Below, one piece after another: positions 52,077 to 53,657 of a stretch of DNA of 53,657 nucleotides. Position 1 is the stretch's first letter. The number at the start of each line of letters is the position of its first letter. The position numbers were made by a program, and so were the translations under genes. The notes beneath the pieces are model-generated. The model saw only the letters and a program-made list of their open reading frames with translations. It was not told where the DNA came from and did not search any database. Location: assembly GCF_016612505.1 (NCBI RefSeq), contig NZ_JAENRR010000033.1, positions 1 through 53,657 of the forward strand, written 5' to 3'. The DNA comes from Carboxylicivirga marina. GTDB taxonomy: Bacteria; Bacteroidota; Bacteroidia; Bacteroidales; Marinilabiliaceae.

Positions 52077-53375
52077 ATGAATTATAAAGAAACGCTCGAT
52101 TTTTTATTTGCTCAATTACCCATGTATCAGCGTGTGGGCAAAGCAGCATACAAAGCTGATTTAGCAACAACCTTAGAACTAGACAAATACTTCCAACATC
52201 CACATAAATCATATAAAACAATCCATGTAGGCGGCACTAATGGGAAGGGTTCTGTATCTCATTGCATAGCCTCCATCTTTCAAGAAGCTGGTTATAAAGT
52301 TGGGTTATATACTTCACCGCACCTCAAAGATTTCAGAGAGCGCATACGCATTAATGGTCAAATGATTACTGAAAATGCGGTTATTGATTTTGTAAATAAC
52401 CACCAGGGCATCATTAAAAAGCTTCAACCTTCATTTTTTGAGATGTCGGTAGCCATGGCTTTTGATTACTTTAGGCATGAGAAGGTTGACGTGGCAATTG
52501 TGGAAGTTGGTATGGGAGGCAGACTCGATTCAACCAACATCATTTCACCCGAGATTTCGACCATTACGAATATTGGAATGGATCATACAGCCTTTTTAGG
52601 TGATACTTTGCCCAAGATAGCCATCGAAAAGAGCGGCATCATAAAGAAAGATGTACCGGTTATCATAGGCCAAAGTCAGGCCGAAACCTCATTGGTATTT
52701 GAAAACATAGCAAAAGAGCGTGAAACAAATATCTTGTTTGCCGACAAGGAATTGGCAATTTCAACAGCTACATTCTCAATTGACGAGAAACAAATTTTCC
52801 AGATATACAGAGGCACTGAACTGGCATACCCTGATCTAAAACTAGATTTGTTAGGCAGCTATCAAAAGAAGAACATTATTACTGCCTTGTGCACCATTGA
52901 GCAATTGCAGAAAGGTGCGTTTCAAATCTCAAATCAAGATATTTACAAGGGACTATTAAATGTTGTTAAAAACACTGGCTTACTAGGACGCTGGCAACAC
53001 CTTGGGTATAATCCAAGAATCATTTGCGATACAGGTCATAATCTGGATGGCATGACAATGCTAGTTGAGCAAATAAAAAACACACCACACGATAAGTTAC
53101 ACATTGTATTGGGTATGGTTAATGACAAAGACCATTCAGCAGTATTAAATATTTTGCCAAAAAATGCTGAATATTATTTTACAAAAGCGTCAATCCCCCG
53201 CAGTTTAGATGAGCAGGAACTCAAACAGATGGGCAATCAAATAGGCTTAGTTGGAGAATCATTCTCAAATGTAGAACTGGCATTAAAATCTGCACAAAAA
53301 AATGCAGGCAGCAACGACCTGATTTTCATTGGAGGAAGCACTTTCATAGTTGCAGATATTTTAGAAAAATACTAA
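52077..53375 (+). CDS. folC: Bifunctional folylpolyglutamate synthase / dihydrofolate synthase
   Basis: A 432-residue Mur-ligase-related enzyme that joins Glu to dihydropteroate and extends folate tails. The ATP loop is GTNGKGSVSH (53-62), followed by GLYTSPHLKDFRERIRING, VEVGMGGRLDSTNII, NIGMDHTAFLGDTL and the C-terminal GRWQHLGYNPRIICDTGHN. The ATG at 52077 starts the conserved N-terminal segment (MNYKETLDFLFAQLPMYQRV) found in relatives, so no downstream start is suitable, which matters because the promoter box is so near. Confidence 0.95.
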   Translation: MNYKETLDFLFAQLPMYQRVGKAAYKADLATTLELDKYFQHPHKSYKTIHVGGTNGKGSVSHCIASIFQEAGYKVGLYTSPHLKDFRERIRINGQMITENAVIDFVNNHQGIIKKLQPSFFEMSVAMAFDYFRHEKVDVAIVEVGMGGRLDSTNIISPEISTITNIGMDHTAFLGDTLPKIAIEKSGIIKKDVPVIIGQSQAETSLVFENIAKERETNILFADKELAISTATFSIDEKQIFQIYRGTELAYPDLKLDLLGSYQKKNIITALCTIEQLQKGAFQISNQDIYKGLLNVVKNTGLLGRWQHLGYNPRIICDTGHNLDGMTMLVEQIKNTPHDKLHIVLGMVNDKDHSAVLNILPKNAEYYFTKASIPRSLDEQELKQMGNQIGLVGESFSNVELALKSAQKNAGSNDLIFIGGSTFIVADILEKY

Positions 53376-53380
53376 TTAAA

Positions 53381-53412
53381 TTTGGAGGAGATAAAAAAGA
53401 GCTATACATTTG
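53381..53412 (+). promoter_or_regulatory. Promoter of the tRNA-Val genes
   Basis: TTTG at 53381-53384, a 20-base spacer and TACATTTG at 53405-53412 match the housekeeping Bacteroidetes promoter. The first tRNA begins 33 bases downstream. Confidence 0.6.
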
Positions 53413-53444
53413 CATCGCTTTTCTAAGGAGATAAGCACACAAAA

Positions 53445-53522
53445 GGGCGATTAGCTCAGTTGGTTTAGAGCACTTGGTTTACACCCAAGGGGTCGGGGGT
53501 TCGACTCCCTCATCGCCCACCA
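53445..53522 (+). tRNA. tRNA-Val (anticodon TAC)
   Basis: A full cloverleaf is visible: acceptor GGGCGAT paired with ATCGCCC, D-arm GCTC...GAGC, anticodon stem CTTGG/CCAAG with loop TTTACAC (anticodon TAC, valine), and T-arm GGGGG-TTCGACT-CCCTC. The CCA end is encoded. It is 78 bases with CCA. A second identical gene follows after 62 bases. Confidence 0.97.
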
Positions 53523-53584
53523 ACTATTAATGATTAAACGAAATCATTAAAAATGTAATTATTGAAATTACCTGAAAAAATTCA

Positions 53585-53657
53585 GGGCGATTAGCTCAGT
53601 TGGTTTAGAGCACTTGGTTTACACCCAAGGGGTCGGGGGTTCGACTCCCTCATCGCC
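53585..53657 (+). tRNA. tRNA-Val (anticodon TAC), second copy, cut by window end
   Basis: The first 73 bases match the copy at 53445 exactly; the last acceptor bases and the CCA end lie beyond the window. The copies are separated by 62 bases of AT-rich DNA and are probably co-transcribed and processed from one precursor. Further copies may follow. Confidence 0.95.

Noticed and set aside
1-53657. CRISPR arrays, insertion sequences, prophage or integrase genes
   Set aside because: No regularly spaced repeats, transposase, integrase or phage structural protein was seen in any frame.

Overview
The window is a chromosomal segment of a Bacteroidota (Bacteroidetes) bacterium, most likely a marine or anaerobic member of Bacteroidia such as the Marinilabiliales; the order is inference. 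The sequence shows the phylum through a type IX secretion/gliding cluster (porV, porU, gldJ), a fused SecDF, several matches to the Bacteroidetes promoter element TAnnTTTG, AT-rich intergenic DNA, and FtsX-type ABC transporters beside an NtrC-type two-component pair. No insertion sequence, prophage, CRISPR array or rRNA was seen. The DNA looks like a stable chromosome with one or two accessory patches.

Layout. 1-1185: mostly non-coding DNA with a small membrane protein gene, a terminator and a highly structured, repeat-like element. 1186-7333 (minus): a probable transcription unit that reads, in the direction of transcription, a double-glycine leader peptide gene (7196-7333), an overlapping small ORF, a winged-helix regulator with a TTG start, a HlyD-type adaptor, a C39-peptidase ABC exporter, a MATE transporter and a ComB-like phosphatase. 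The peptide gene is new in this reading and gives the exporter a likely substrate. 7418-11947: a signalling module made of a TPR-CHAT protease-like membrane protein facing a membrane TPR/anti-sigma-like protein and an ECF sigma factor. 12118-15595 (minus): a tightly packed housekeeping operon (tRNA methyltransferase, TIGR02757 protein, LolD-like ATPase, Ca/Na antiporter, TatA), then secDF.

18857-25062: an FtsX-family permease and an ABC ATPase with eroded signature and D-loop, divergent from a sigma-54-type response regulator and its histidine kinase. Palindromic sites of the form TGTnCG-AATT-CGnACA lie between them. 25123-29483: rex, a secreted protein of unknown function, a hybrid kinase with a degenerate ATP-binding domain, a tiny membrane protein and a DUF3859-like protein. 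29490-38265 (minus): a TPR protein, the tamB/tamA envelope pair, a thioredoxin and ispF.

38338-45121: porV and porU (minus) divergent from gldJ (plus), the core of type IX secretion and gliding. 45218-52001: murF (plus), then a minus run of a GT2 glycosyltransferase, a lipid A-type acyltransferase, an inositol monophosphatase family protein, mtaB and a PhoH/PIN protein. 52077-53657: folC and two identical tRNA-Val(TAC) genes, the second cut by the window end. Most of the cargo concerns the cell envelope: Sec and Tat export, type IX secretion, Tam, lipid and peptidoglycan synthesis, and peptide export with its signalling systems.
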